Part shown: piece after piece, positions 23,301-34,598 of the stretch
Numbering within the stretch: position 1 is the stretch's first letter
How the letters are laid out: each line of letters opens with the position of its first letter
NCBI GenBank assembly: GCA_008921705.1
Contig: VFFE01006594.1
Coordinates: forward strand, 744,138-808,137
Reading direction: 5' to 3'
Length of the DNA stretch: 64,000 bases
Source: Burhinus oedicnemus
Taxonomy: Eukaryota; Chordata; Aves; Charadriiformes; Burhinidae
Program-made: the position numbers and the translations under genes
Notes under the pieces: model-generated
The model's database searches: none
Told to the model about the DNA's origin: nothing
Seen by the model: only the letters and a program-made list of their open reading frames with translations

Positions 23301-26300
23301 TGCCGAAGTGGGCCATGTTGTCCATTTGGCAGGGGTGTGCTGCTGGTGGTCAGCACCGACGTGAGGCAGAGAAAGGGATGAGCAGGTTACCATTGCCTGG
23401 GAAGTTTTAGTTTTGCAGGTTTCTCTGTCTTTTTAATGTCTAGTTTAGCAAAACAGCTTCTGAGGGCCAAAGCACCCCCAGAAAAGCTCACCACTGTATT
23501 AATGGATTTAGGAGTTTTGCCATTTGACTGCTTAACTCTTTTAATGGAAGGAGAAATGTTGTTTGGAGAGTCCGTGATCATTTAGACAGTTTGAGTTAAT
23601 ACTTCTGACCACAGATGAGCCTTGTGCAGGCAGGGAAATGATGGATCCCCCTCTCTGTGCTTCCCTATAGCCTAATAGATAATGTGGTAGAACTGAAGGG
23701 TGTTTTTTTTAAAATATCTATAAATGATAATGCCTGGAAAGAGGAGTCTGAGATATGGTCTGTAGTTTAACTGCTGATACTTTCATTGCAAGGCATAAAA
23801 AAAGATTTTGAGTCCACTTTGTTCCCCATCAACCACCACCATTGCCAGATCACCCTCTTCTTGTCAGCGCACTAACCTTTAAAAGGTATTTGCTCACGGG
23901 CCATGTTCCTGACTTGGCTTTTCTCTCTCTGCTGTATCTCAGGAGACCTCACTCTTCCCTGATACCACCACACAGTGTGTATAGGAGGCCAGAAGCTGCT
24001 CCTCACGGTGCATCACCCTGTTTGAACTTCATACCCTTGCTACAGCTGGGCCTGCCCAGTCTTGCTGCTGCCAGCCTACTCACCTTGCCTTTGTCCCAGT
24101 CCTCTCCTCCCCTATCTCTGAGCTGCCTTCTCCTGTCACGCATACGCCTACTCAGGCATGCTGGCTGCCTCCGTCCGTGTATCATAGTCAGGAGGCTGAG
24201 ACTTGGGTTTCTTCAGGGCTTTCCTGCCTCGCAAAGGGGACGGGGAAAAAGGATTGCGCAGGACTTCCCAGTGACATGGGAGAAACAGGAAGAAGTGCCT
24301 GAACCTTCTCCAGAAGGCAGAAGCCCTCTGCATCCTGGCTTTCAGGGGAGGGCAACTTGCGTGGCTCCTGTTCAGTGGTTGCTGCATGTTCCTTTGAGCC
24401 CACCAGCCTGCAGATGGACAGGAAAAAAAAAAAAAAGAAAACCTTTGAACTGCTCTGCCTGCCTCTGCAGGCTCTGACTTTTCATGAGGGCTACAGCTCA
24501 CTTCTATCTACAGAGTACTCCCTTGTCCTCTGGTGTTAAAGGACCAGGGGGCGTTTTGCTGTGGCTCAGAAAAAGATCGAGCATTTGAGGACATCTGTGA
24601 CATAATTCAAGCTATGGCTCCTGTCAAATTTTTTACAGAGTAACTTCACTACTTGTAAGTTGTTCATGAGTAGATTACATTTTTCTGCACTTTGTTCTTT
24701 ATGGGTTTTTTTTACATTTTGATTAAATATTTTCTACCAGTTCACTCCTTGATGTGAAAAAATTGATTACAAGCGTTTAGCAATCAACATTTGAACTGCT
24801 CCTATGGAATATATAGAGCTACACTAGACTTAAATTCCACCCAGTCATGACTTGAGAAACTTAATGTGAGTCTTTATTCAGCCTGTTCATGTGCCCTCAG
24901 AAGTTAAATGAACCTTAAAATCAATTGATGGTTGAAAATGGAGACATTAAGTTGCCTGGGAGCCCAGGTCAGTGCTCCTGCTCATTCCCAGAGGTGTTGA
25001 TAGGAAGTCACATACACTCAGATCTGTGTCTAATGTACCTGGGCAGCAGCGTGATTTGGGGGAGAGGAGGAAGGTTCTCCCATTTCGGCTAATGGCAACC
25101 CGAGAGGGTACAAGCCCACAGCTCCCACTTTCTTGATGAGTGTCCTAACTATCCCCACGTATACACAGAGAATGCTGTTTTTCGGGTGTTTGCTTTGGCA
25201 CGATGCTGGCTTTTGGTTATGTAGTACTCTGCAATATATGCAGAAAACCTTCTGTGGATGTTCCTGACAAACAAATCCATGTGCGAGAATATCCTTAGCA
25301 AGTAAAAACATCTTCTGGTGAGGAGACTGAGTGTTAAAAATGTGGTCAGAAATGCTAGCATTTATGCTGAGACAGTTTCAAATAAGCTTATATATGGTAT
25401 ATACATAGGTCAATGAGGTTCAAAGTGATATAATAAACTCTTGGACCATGTTTGTAGTTGAAAACGAGCTACTGGATTTACTTCGGAAAACAGAGCCCCT
25501 TCTGACATGTTTTTAATATTTGTCTGTTTTCTATGCAGGAATTCCTTCGCAGTATTTTGTTCATGATTTAAGATTATGTTTGCAACCAAGTATTAGCATG
25601 AACGTTCTAACTGGTCACACATTTAAAGACTGAGGACGATACTTGATTTGCCTGCATGGTAGGTGTTTGTGTGCTTACACTGGCTTATGGAAATGTGCTT
25701 ACCTGGGAAAAGCTCTCTTTGGAGAAGGACAATTACCACTGGGCAGTCAGTGTTGATGAGAGCAGATGTGAAGCAAGTCTCACAACTGCTTTTTTTTTTC
25801 CTCCTCCCAGGACTGGAAAGAGATCACTCTCTAGCTAACTGCAAAGCAACTGTAGAAGCACTAGGTGCTCTGTTTCCCTCCCTGCTCTTGCAAGGGCCCT
25901 CCCTGGTTGCTCTCCAGTTCTTTCTACTCTTTGTGCAGCTCCTGGCATAATGGGATGTGGGTCTGTAGTCAATACACCAGGTCAATATGATGCTATGTAT
26001 GTACCAAAGATATATCTTCTTATCATCCTGCAGCAGGAATAGCTTGTTACTGTACTGACACACAGTGTGTGTGTTGAAGAAATAGAGAGCTGGGTCTGGG
26101 AAATAATTCTGTTGGGTGTTAGATGAAATTCTACAAGAGTTTTATAGCAAAGTCTATAAAGTACAGCAAAAAAAATGCTAGTTGCCTGACCTGACTGCTA
26201 TATTCTCAGTATTTTTAGGTTTTATATGGAATTCTACATGGTATGTTCAAAGTGTAATTCTTTGTGCTTCAGTTTCTTAAGCTTCATTTCTCCCTGTACT

Positions 26301-27703
26301 TTCTCAGCAAAGTAATTGTCTCTACCCTCTTCCCACACAGAAAACATGGTTTTATAGGCACTGTCCGTTGCTAGCTAAAAGCCAGGGTATGAAGGAGTGG
26401 TGCTTAGTGATATTTTTGAAAGGTGACTAACACCTAATTGTCATGGAAATTGATGGGATTTAAACACTATTGAAAATCTCTCCCCAAGGTCTATCTACTT
26501 TCTGCCGTGAGCTCAATGCTTCTTAAAACCTGGCCCATCACCTCTGCGCAGTGCCATCATATTCTTCCATAAGGCTATTGCCGTTTGGGGCTCATCAGAA
26601 GAGCACTGCAGTAAAAGGGAGACTTTTTCTGTAGCTGCACTGTAACATTTGCACTGCACTTATTTCCAAGCTCCCAGTTCGGAGGCACCAGTGGGATGAA
26701 AGGCATTGAAACCTCTCCCTGGCGCTTACTCCCTGATTGGAATGATAAGGTTTCAGATTGTGAGGGAAGCAGGATGGTTTCTCAGGGGGAGATTGCAGGG
26801 TTTAAGGTGCCTCCCACCTTTCTGCTCTCTGCAAGTTTGAGTCTTCCTACAATAAGAAGATGATCACATTCCCTCCAAGATAAGCCATCATGGTGGGCAG
26901 CACATGGAAGTAGGAGGTGCAGGTGGAGGTGCAGTTTTGGCTGGTGTCCTTTAGCAAGTCCCTCTGGGAGACCTCCCACTGTAGCAGGCAAACACTGGAA
27001 ACAACCCATTAGCCCCTTGCTTTTGTTTCCACTCCTGCCGGTGTGCAAATTCCTTTTGCCCTGACCCAGGATAAACACACCTGCATTCTCTTCTTTTCTT
27101 AGCATTTTATTTTGCCCCAGTGAATAACAGCAAAACAGAGGAGAGAGCTTTGTGGTTCAGGAAGCTGACAGTTATTAAAAGTAAATTTTACAAGAAGGCA
27201 AGACAGAGGAAGGGGAATTCTGATGAGTGCCTGATATGTATGGAATGTTTTTTTATATGGGAATAAAGCAGGTTTCAGAGTTTCTTCAATTACATTTTAG
27301 GACTTTCGTTATTTGAAAATAATTGTTTGTAGTTGCTTTATTTTCCTGAGCCAGGGCAATTTTGATTGACGTAACTGGAACAAACAGGATTGCATAAGTC
27401 TGCAGAGGTTTCCTGGTACGCTGGCCAGCTACAGGCTTTGTACTGATTTTTATCGTAACTGTGAAATTCTCACCTGACATCTGTACAAGCACATCATGTA
27501 GTTTGCAGTAATGCTAACATAAGGCACTCCCGCAGAATGATCTCCAGCATGTCACTGTGGAAGGATGGCATGCAGCCGCCCTGAGCTTGTGCTGGACCAT
27601 AGATATGGCAACAATAAAAATAACACTTCTGATTTAGCAAAAATATCCACAAAGGCTGGGCCAGCTTCAGGTCAACTAAAATAGTGCAACTTAGATGAAA
27701 TTT
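17399..27703. other. unique DNA, about 10.3 kb, no gene supported
   Basis: I see no transposon here. Two open frames are unusually long for chance: 23842-24477 (plus, 211 codons, in a pyrimidine-rich stretch that naturally lacks stops) and 19573-20088 (minus, 171 codons, overlapping a 125-codon plus frame at 19379-19756). Neither contains a domain I recognise or a convincing splice framework. The A14 tract at 24422-24435 lies inside the first. A plus frame at 20436-20798 ends next to an AATAAA at 20797-20803. I list these as curiosities, not genes. Confidence 0.5.
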
Positions 27704-28974
27704 CATAGAATCATAGAATGGTTTGGGTTGGAAGGGACCTTAAAGATCATCTAGTTCCAACTCCCCTGCCATGGGCAAGGACACCTCCCACTGGACCAGG
27801 TTGCTCAAAGCCCCATCCAGCCTCGCCTTGAACACTTCCAGGGATGGGGCATCCACAACTGCCCTGGGCAACTTGTTCCAGTGCCTCACCACCCTCATAG
27901 TGAAATATTTCTTCCTAGACCTAATCTAAATCTCCCTTCTTCCAGTTTGAAGCCATTACCCCTTGTCCTATCACTACATGCCCTTGTAAAAAGTCCCTTT
28001 CCAGCTTTCTTGTAGGCCCCTTTCAGACACTGGAAAGCTGCAATAAGGTCTCCGTGGAGCCTTCTCTTCTCCAGGCTGAACAACCCCAACTCTCTCAGCC
28101 TGACCTCATAGCAGAGGTGCTCTAACCCTCTGATCTTCTTCATGGCCCCCCTCTGGACCCTCTCCAACAGGTCCATGTCCTTCTTGTGCTGAGGGCTCCA
28201 AAGCTGGACGCAGTACTCCAGGTGGGGTCTCACCAGAGTGGAGTAGAGGGGGAGAATCACCTCCCTCGACCTGCTGGCCACGCTTCTTTTGATGCAGCCC
28301 AGGATATGGTTGGCCTTCTGGGGTGCAAGCGCATATTGCCGGCTTGTGTTAAGCTTCTCGTCCACCAACACTCCCAAGTCCTTCACCTCAGGGCTGCTCT
28401 CAATCCATTCTCTGCCCAGCCTGTATTTGTGCTTGGGATTGCCCCAACCTACTTGCAGGACCCTGCTCTTAGCTTTGTTGAACTTCATGAGGTTGGCATG
28501 GGCCCACCTCTCAAACCTGTCCAGGTCCCTCTGGATGGCATCCCTTCCCTCCAGTGTGTGTACTGCGCCACACAGCTTGATGTTGTCGGCAAACTTGCTG
28601 AGAGTGCACTCAATCCCACTGTCCATGTCTCCGACAAAGATGTTGAACAGCACCAGTCCCAGTACTGACCCCTGAGGAACAGCACTCATCACTGGTTTCC
28701 ACTTGGACGTTGACCTGTTGACCGCAACTCTTTTGAGTGCAGCCATATAGCCAAGTCCTTATCCACTGAGTGGTCCATCCATCAAATCCATGTTTCTCCA
28801 ATTTAGAGACCAGGATGCCATGTAGGACAGTGTCAAACACTTTGCATAGGTACAGCTAGATGCTGTCAGGTGCTCTCCCCTTATCCACCAATGCTGTAAC
28901 CCCATCATAGAAGGCCACCAAATTTGTCAGACATGATTGCCCTTAGTGAAGCCATGTTGGCTGTTACCAATCAC
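27704..28974 (-). mobile_element. CR1 retrotransposon, 3' part (CR1-6a), interrupted by CR1-7
   Basis: The tail complement 'atagaatcatagaatggttt' is at the left (3') end. The element then runs on the minus strand through the ORF2 C-terminal region and RT to about the QHGFTKG motif at 28945-28965. Its missing upstream part resumes at 30001-30520, beyond the inserted CR1-7: residues ending HVENEEVM there join naturally to the [13 protein letters not shown] residues here. Its 3' end is of the 'CTTTAAGGTCCC' type. Confidence 0.93.
27895..28965 (-). pseudogene. CR1-6 ORF2 remnant, RT palm and C-terminal region
   Basis: An uninterrupted 283-codon frame (27895-28746) covers the RT motif [15 protein letters not shown], the catalytic-site region and the C-terminal CR1 domain ([41 protein letters not shown]). 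In the catalytic box the usual FADD reads FADN (the Asn codon is at 28582-28584), so polymerase activity would be lost. In VLGPVLFN the Pro is Leu. Upstream, 28747-28965 is frame-broken. This is one of the better preserved CR1 coding stretches of the window, but it cannot be active. Confidence 0.9.
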
Positions 28975-29980
28975 AGAATCACAGGGGTTGGAAGGGACCT
29001 CTAGAGATCATCTAGTCCAACCCCCCTGCCAGAGCAGGGACACCTAGAGCAGGTTGCACAGGATGGCATCCAGGTGGGTTTGGAATGTCTCCAGAGTTGG
29101 AGACTCCACCACCTCTCTGGGCAGCCTGTTCCAGTGCTCTGTCACCCTCAAAGGAAAGAAGTTCCTCCTCATGTTTAGATGGAACTTCCTACGTTCAAGT
29201 TTGTGCCCACTACCTCTTGTCTTATCACTGGGCACCGCTACAAAAAGACTGGTGCCATCCTCCTGGCACCCTCCCTTTAAGTATTTATAGGCATTGATGA
29301 GATCCCCCCTCAGTCCTCTCTTCTCCAGACTAAAAAGACCCAAGTCCCCCAGCCTTTCCTCATAAGAAAGATGTTCCAGCCCCCTAATCATCTTTGTAGC
29401 CCTTTGCTGTACCCTCTCCAGCAGTTCCCTGTCCTTCTTGAACTGCGCAGCCCAGAACTGGACACAGTACTCCAGGTGCGCCCTCAGCAGGGCAGAGCAA
29501 CCTCCCGTGACCTGCTTGCCACGCACCTCTTGATGCACCCCAGGATGCCATTGGCCTTCTTGGCCACAAGGACACATTGCTGCCTCATGGTCATCCTGTT
29601 GTCCACCAGGACTCCCAGGTCCCTTTCCACAGAGCTGCTCTCCAGCAGGTCAGCCCCTAACCTGGACTGGTGCGTGGAGTTATTCCTCCCCAGGTGCAGG
29701 ACCCTACACTTGCCTTTGTTGAACTTCATGAGGTTTCTCTCTGCCCAACTCTCCAGCCTGGCCAGGTCTCACTGAATGGCAGCACAGCCTTCCAGTGTGT
29801 CAGCCACCCCTCCCAGTTTTGTGTCATCAGCAAACTTGCTGATGGTACCCTCTACCCCTTCATCCAGGTCGTTGACGAATATGTTGAACAGGACTGGACC
29901 CAGTCCTGACCCCTGGGGAACACCACTTGTCACAGACCTCCAACTAGACTCTGTGCCACTGATCACAACCATCCAAGCTC
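28975..29980 (-). mobile_element. CR1 retrotransposon nested inside CR1-6 (CR1-7)
   Basis: The 3' end complement ('cacagaatcacaggggttgg', 'acctctagagatcatctag') starts at about 28975. Homology to CR1-3 continues on the minus strand to about 29980, where it stops inside the RT, just before the VVISGTE-like residues. It carries the 'CTCTAGAGGTCCC' 3' end and the same 13-nt deletion and TGA as CR1-3, so the two are one subfamily. It lies between two pieces of CR1-6 that join in sequence, so it inserted later. ATCAC occurs at 28970-28974 and again at 29996-30000, but the left copy could also be part of the CR1 tail repeat (GTGAT). Confidence 0.92.
29044..29972 (-). pseudogene. CR1-7 ORF2 remnant, RT palm onward
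   Basis: It encodes [19 protein letters not shown], an intact FADDTKLGG catalytic box, and the C-terminal domain, in three open pieces. The breaks are TGA at 29769-29771 in the IQ(R)DLD motif and a frame change at 29483-29504 caused by a 13-nt deletion. Both breaks occur at the same places in CR1-3 (14741-14743 and 15009-15030). The first catalytic Asp motif was never included because of 5' truncation. Confidence 0.9.
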
Positions 29981-30013
29981 TTCATTTTCCTCCTCATCAC
30001 CTCTTCATTTTCC
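29981..30013. repeat. junction filler with 13-bp local duplication
   Basis: 'ctcttcattttcc' occurs at 29978-29990 and again 23 bp on at 30001-30013. The second copy belongs to the interrupted CR1-6. The first lies exactly at the 5' junction of CR1-7, so it looks like template-derived filler made when the nested insertion was sealed. Confidence 0.7.
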
Positions 30014-30520
30014 ACGTGTCTTAGCAGAGTTTCCAGGAGGATCTGCTCCATGATCTTGCCAGGCACAGAGGAGAGACTGACTGGCCTGTAGTTCCCCAGG
30101 TCTTCTTTTTTTCCTTTTTTGAAAATGAAGGTTATATTTCCCCTTTTCCAGTCAGTGGGAACTTCACTGGACTGCCATGACTTTTCAAATATAGTGGAAA
30201 GCGGCTTAGCAACTTCATCCACCAGTTCCCTCAGGACCCATGGATGAATTTCATCAGGTCCCATGGACTTGGGTACCTTCAAGTTCCTTAGATGGTCTCG
30301 TACTTGATCGTCACCTACAGTGGATGGTTCTTCATTCTCACAGTCCTTCCCTTTGCCTTCTGCGACTTGGACAGTGTGGTTAGAACCCTTACCGGTGAGG
30401 ACTGAGGCAAAAAAGTAATTGAGTATCTCAGCCTTCTCCATATCCCAGGTGACCAGGTCTCCTGCTTCCTTGCTTCCTTCCAGAGAGGGCCCACATCTTC
30501 CTGACATCTTCTTTTATATC
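30001..30520 (-). mobile_element. CR1 retrotransposon, 5' part of CR1-6 (CR1-6b)
   Basis: Read on the minus strand this encodes the RT entry region ([51 protein letters not shown]) up to HVENEEVM. It is preceded by the linker ending in [15 protein letters not shown]. The frame is open for about 187 codons (29944-30507, the last 20 being junction). The residues differ from the CR1-3/CR1-7 subfamily but continue into 27704-28974, so this is the displaced upstream half of CR1-6. The 5' boundary is soft, near 30520. Confidence 0.88.
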
Positions 30521-32971
30521 ACTTTTGAATTTAATTCTACAGTCTTGTCATTTTTGTATGGAAGTGGTGTGGTCGCATGCAAGTGAATGAAAATACCAAC
30601 TCAGTGGTTTTTTTCTAATTTTTTTAATAGTACTTGTTGCTCATATTTATAACTAAGTAAAAACTTTCTGTTCTTCTATTCACCGCTTTTGGATGACTGT
30701 AGGGTTTCATATCAGAAGAACTCTCTGGAGGACAAAATGCAATATTCTACTGGAGGCAAGTTTAATACTTAAAATGCTTCTTTGTACCTGAGAGAAAACC
30801 TTTGCTCCCAGGATTAGAGAAACACATAATAAACTGACATCCTGAATGTTGGCAGTAAGAATAGAAAGGACGTCTGTGCTTAAGATATCCTGTGACCGTG
30901 GTGGCAATAATTCATTACAAATGATTGAGAGCTGCAGAAGATCTCCTAAGGAGGACTGTTCGTGGGGACAGAAATCTCCTGACATTGACCCTGAAGTGGT
31001 CCCCTTGCAGGTAATATAAAATTCCTTTGGGACACCAACTTGCATTTACAAGACAGATTTACAAGAGCCTAGAAGGCTTTTTTTCAGCTTCCATCTGACA
31101 GTCTCTAATTTCTGCCTGGAATTGTATGTAATGAAGAGGGAAGAGACCGCATGGTTCTTCAGAACTGCCCCCATGCAACATTACTTCATACAAATTCCTA
31201 GCAAAGTACTCTTCTGGCCTGATGGAGGCATCTAGCCACCATGTATGTTGGTATCAAGATGATTTGCAGGGTGTAACTGACAGCAGATCTTTCTCAAGAA
31301 TGGTTGGGCTTTTGGACAGCCGGATGAGTAGCTTTAGATTTGGGGTAAACTTTTCAAAACCAGCAAAGACTAGACACAAAAAAAGCTGTATAATTACAAA
31401 AGGCATTTTTGTCCTACTGATGTGTTTCACAATGACACATCAGGACAGCTAAGTACTCTAAAAACTAGTACTTTGGTGTCCCTGTTCTGTTTTTTATTGG
31501 TGAAACTTAAGCTCTTGGCCCAGATTCTCAAAACTGTGTGGGCATGTTGGATCCTACAGATGCCTGTGATCAGGTAACTCGGCTGCAGCTGCGTTGGAGG
31601 CTCGAGCTCAGGGGCTTCCTGTCACTTTTCAGAAAGAAGATTTGCACTTTTAAGGATTTTACCCATTGTTTATGGAAACAAAGAACCCTTTCATAAGTGA
31701 AGCTTCTAATTCCTTAGCACGGGGACAGCTGTGCCATCATTCCCTGGGGTGAGGGCTGCTCTTGCCACGCTGGGAGCAACACCGAGCTCTGCTCAGCAGA
31801 ACGCCGGTGCTCAGGGCTCCTTCCACAGCCGACCTGCAGCAACCCCGAATCAAGGTCAGACTTTGGCACTAGAGTAGCCCTGTTGTAGGAGATACCTGCC
31901 TGAGGTAACAACTGATGTTTTTGTTCCTCATTCCTGCTTATTTAGAAAGCAGGCAAATAGTGATAAGCTTTAAAACAATTCCAAGAAGTTCATATTCGCA
32001 AACAAGCTGTGGGAACTCTGATGTAAATCCAGTATTTTTTTTCACAGAACATACGGCTGTTTACACCAGGAAACTAATAAACATATTGTCAACAACAGCC
32101 GTAAGAGTAGTTCTTCAGGATTCAAAAATCAGTTTGTAACTTCATCCAGTGACTGGATTGATTCCCTCTCCTTCTGTGTAAATCTGAGCGATAAGGGGCT
32201 CTGAAACATCAAGTGGGAGCTGTGTCTTTACATTGGGAGTCTTAAGGCTTTTTATTTGTTTTTTCTCTATAAGCTTGGTAAAAGCATGTCGCTGGCCTTC
32301 AGTAAAGAAGAAATAAGCAGTAATACCTTGTGTGGTGCCAAAACTATAAAAATGACTGACATTGGTGGGAGCTTCCAGTGCTCATGAGATACTTAGAAAT
32401 GGGAGCCCCAATGTGTATGACCCAATGAATGATATTTCGTATTTTCTCTGATAGTATAAAATGCTTAAGTCCGTACATTATTTTTAAGGGGCTGTAGCTC
32501 AGTTAAAATTCTTGTGAAAAGTACAGGCAACAATAGGACTGGATAATGACTTTGTGATCTGGAGTCTTGCTGTGTAAGGAACATTTTGCTTTTTTTCTTT
32601 AGTTCCCTTGGGGTGTCCTATGATGTAGCTGTTCCTTTCTTCTGAGAATAACATTCAGATTTTTTCTATTTTAGATGGTCCAGAGCCTCACAATGCTTCT
32701 ATAAAAAAATATAGAACTGCTTTGTCTGCAGTTGAGATAATGTAGTCTGATTTTTCCCCTCACCCCCATTTATTTGGGTCCTATAACTGGATTTCCAGTG
32801 CCTATGATGGGTTGAGCAGCTCCTGCATCCCACTTGGGGGGTGTGTGTGTGTGTCCCCATGGAGACATTCACATGCTTGAGATAGATACTTCTCTGAAAT
32901 CACCTATAAGATTCCAAAGCTCTGAAGGTGTGAGAGCTTCATGTGAAAGAGCGGTGGGAGTGCGTGTAGCC
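30521..32971. other. unique DNA, no gene supported
   Basis: About 2.4 kb of AT-rich DNA. It contains a short (GT)7 tract (32841-32854) and a tRNA box-A-like string at 32488-32504 that has no partner box B. The open frames stay below 115 codons and carry no known domain. Confidence 0.5.
32841..32854. repeat. (GT)7 microsatellite
   Basis: Seven uninterrupted GT units directly after a short G run. It is short and may be weakly polymorphic. Confidence 0.8.
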
Positions 32972-33866
32972 TTGCCTAGGGAGAGATGATGAGCCAGCTG
33001 AGAGCTTATGGGTCAGGATTAAAGGGCAGACCAATGTGAGTGACTGTGGTGAGGTGTCTGCTGCAGATTACCTGATTGGGAAGAAGCATACAACTGGAAG
33101 AAGCCTCATGTTTGCAGGTCCTGGATCTTGAACCACCCTGATATCTGCTGGAAGGACAACACAGCAGGCCACAAGCAATCAAGGCGGTTTCTGGAGTTCA
33201 TTGATGATAATCGACTTCCTGACACAGGTGATGGGAAGCCAGTAAAAGGAAGTGCTCTGCTCTACCTGACACTTACCAACTAGGAAGAACTGGTCAGCGT
33301 TGTGAAGGCCAGAGGTAGCCCTGGTTGCAGTGATGATGATTTGAGAATGGCAGGGAAACTGGTGACAAAGGACATGGAAAAGGTCAAAGTACTTAGTGCC
33401 TTCTTTACCTTGTTTTTACTGGTAAGATTTGCTTACAGGAATCTCAGATTCCTGAAACCAGTGGGAAAGTCTGGAGCAAGGAAGCTCTTCATCCTTGATG
33501 GATGAAGATTAATTTAGGGAACATTTAGCCAGACCAGATACGTACAAGTCCATGGGACCTGATGGGATGCACGCGTGAGTGCTGAGAGAGCTGGCCAGTG
33601 TCATTGTGAGGCCACTCTTGATTATTTTTGAAAGATGTGGTAACTGGGGGAGATTCCTGAGTCCTGGTAGAAAGTAAATGTTACTCCTGTCATCAACATG
33701 GGGAAGAAGGAGAATCTGAGGAACTACAGGCTGGTCAGCCTTACTGTGATCCCCGGGAAAGTGATGGAGCAAATAATCCCAAGTAATTATGACTAGTCAT
33801 CATGAACTTAAAATTGCCAAATCATGCTTGACCAACCCAATAGCTTTCTACAATGATATAACTGGC
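32972..33866 (+). mobile_element. old CR1 retrotransposon, 5' part (CR1-8a), interrupted by LTR-A
   Basis: Strongly degraded CR1 ORF2 in plus orientation. It has the endonuclease C-terminal region ('gagagcttatgggtcagg' and 'caccctgatatctgctgg', about 32998-33152), a shortened linker (33340-33420), the RT entry region ('gggacctgatgggatgcac' 33554-33572; 'gggaaagtgatggagcaaat' 33756-33775) and the QHGF-to-ITG region up to 33866. No open frame is preserved. The sequence continues after LTR-A at 34599 without loss: the flank halves rejoin as [22 protein letters not shown] residues. Confidence 0.88.
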
Positions 33867-34208
33867 TGTCCTGGTTTGAGGTAAAACAGGACCAATTTTG
33901 TTCAGTAACTTTACTTTCTAGCCAGGCCTCTTCTAACTGCTGAAATTAACAGCCTGTTGTGCAGAAACTGTTCACTCTCAGAGTGATCAGACCCATGTTT
34001 ACAGTTGATGCCAAGGAATGGGATGCAGAGAGGCTCTTGCTTATCCTTACTGCTATAACACCCAAGGGCAGCCAAATTTGTTATTTGCCCCGTTGGAGGG
34101 TGGGAAGTGGAAAAGCGTAGAGGGGTCACAACTGCGGGGAGGAGCGGACAGGACAGGTGACCCAAAACTGACCAACAGGGTATTCCATCCCATCTGCCTC
34201 ATGCTCAG

Positions 34209-34215
34209 TATAAAA
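34209..34215 (+). promoter_or_regulatory. TATA box of LTR-A
   Basis: TATAAAA in the context CAGTATAAAAGCTGAGG, about 343 bp into the LTR. It marks the U3/R boundary 25-30 bp downstream. The equivalent site in LTR-B is mutated. Confidence 0.7.
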
Positions 34216-34460
34216 GCTGAGGGATCAAAGGGTCAGTGCTCTTTCTTCAATGGCCGGTGTCCGAGGAGGACTCTGTCTGTTCATCTGCCTTTGATCCCGA
34301 TCCTGAATCCAGATCCGGAATCCAGTTCCTGTTTGTCACTGAGTCCAGTCTAGGACTCCCCCAGTGCCTGCTGGTGACGTGATTGTCATCCTGGGAGCTT
34401 GATACGGTTTTGTATATATATTTCATTATTTTCTTTTTATTATTTTATTATTAATATTTC

Positions 34461-34466
34461 ATTAAA
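34461..34466 (+). terminator. polyadenylation signal of LTR-A
   Basis: ATTAAA, in an AT-rich stretch, about 250 bp downstream of the TATA box and before the palindrome. The same motif is kept in LTR-B and LTR-C. Confidence 0.6.
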
Positions 34467-34505
34467 GTAGTTTAGCTCCTTCTAAACTCTTAAGTCTCTT
34501 TTTTT

Positions 34506-34551
34506 CTCTCTCTCTCCTTCTCCGCTTCGAAGCGGAGCAGGAGAGAGAGAG
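34506..34551. repeat. 46-bp near-perfect palindrome in LTR-A
   Basis: Two 23-nt arms meet at TTCGAA (34526-34531) with no loop. All but one base pair match (34519 T against 34538 C). The outer arms are CT/GA repeats and the core is TCCGCTTC/GAAGCGGA. LTR-B has the core but has lost about 10 bp of one arm. Confidence 0.9.
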
Positions 34552-34598
34552 CATCTGTTGTTCTGCCTGATTGGGCCAATCCAGCCCAAACTACGACA

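Larger units (their letters stand above)
33867..34598 (+). mobile_element. solo LTR of an endogenous retrovirus (LTR-A), 732 bp
   Basis: It starts TGTCCTGGTTTGAG and ends CTACGACA, with TGTC/GACA inverted ends. It is flanked by a perfect 5-bp target duplication CTGGC (33862-33866 and 34599-34603). The host CR1-8 reads straight across when one copy is removed, so the boundaries are firm. It holds a TATA box (34209-34215), an ATTAAA signal (34461-34466) and a 46-bp near-perfect palindrome (34506-34551). There is no internal viral sequence: a solo LTR left by recombination between two LTRs. The start and the 5-bp duplication resemble avian ERVL-type LTRs, but that family assignment is inference. 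The open frame at 34018-34353 is LTR sequence, not a gene. Confidence 0.93.

Noticed and set aside
32488..32504. tRNA-like 5' half (GGGGCTGTAGCTCAGTT)
   Set aside because: It matches an internal promoter box A, but no box B, anticodon arm or acceptor complement follows within 90 bp.
34018..34353. 111-codon plus-strand open frame
   Set aside because: It lies wholly inside LTR-A and recurs in LTR-B (55993-56259, minus). It spans the TATA and R region of a solo LTR.
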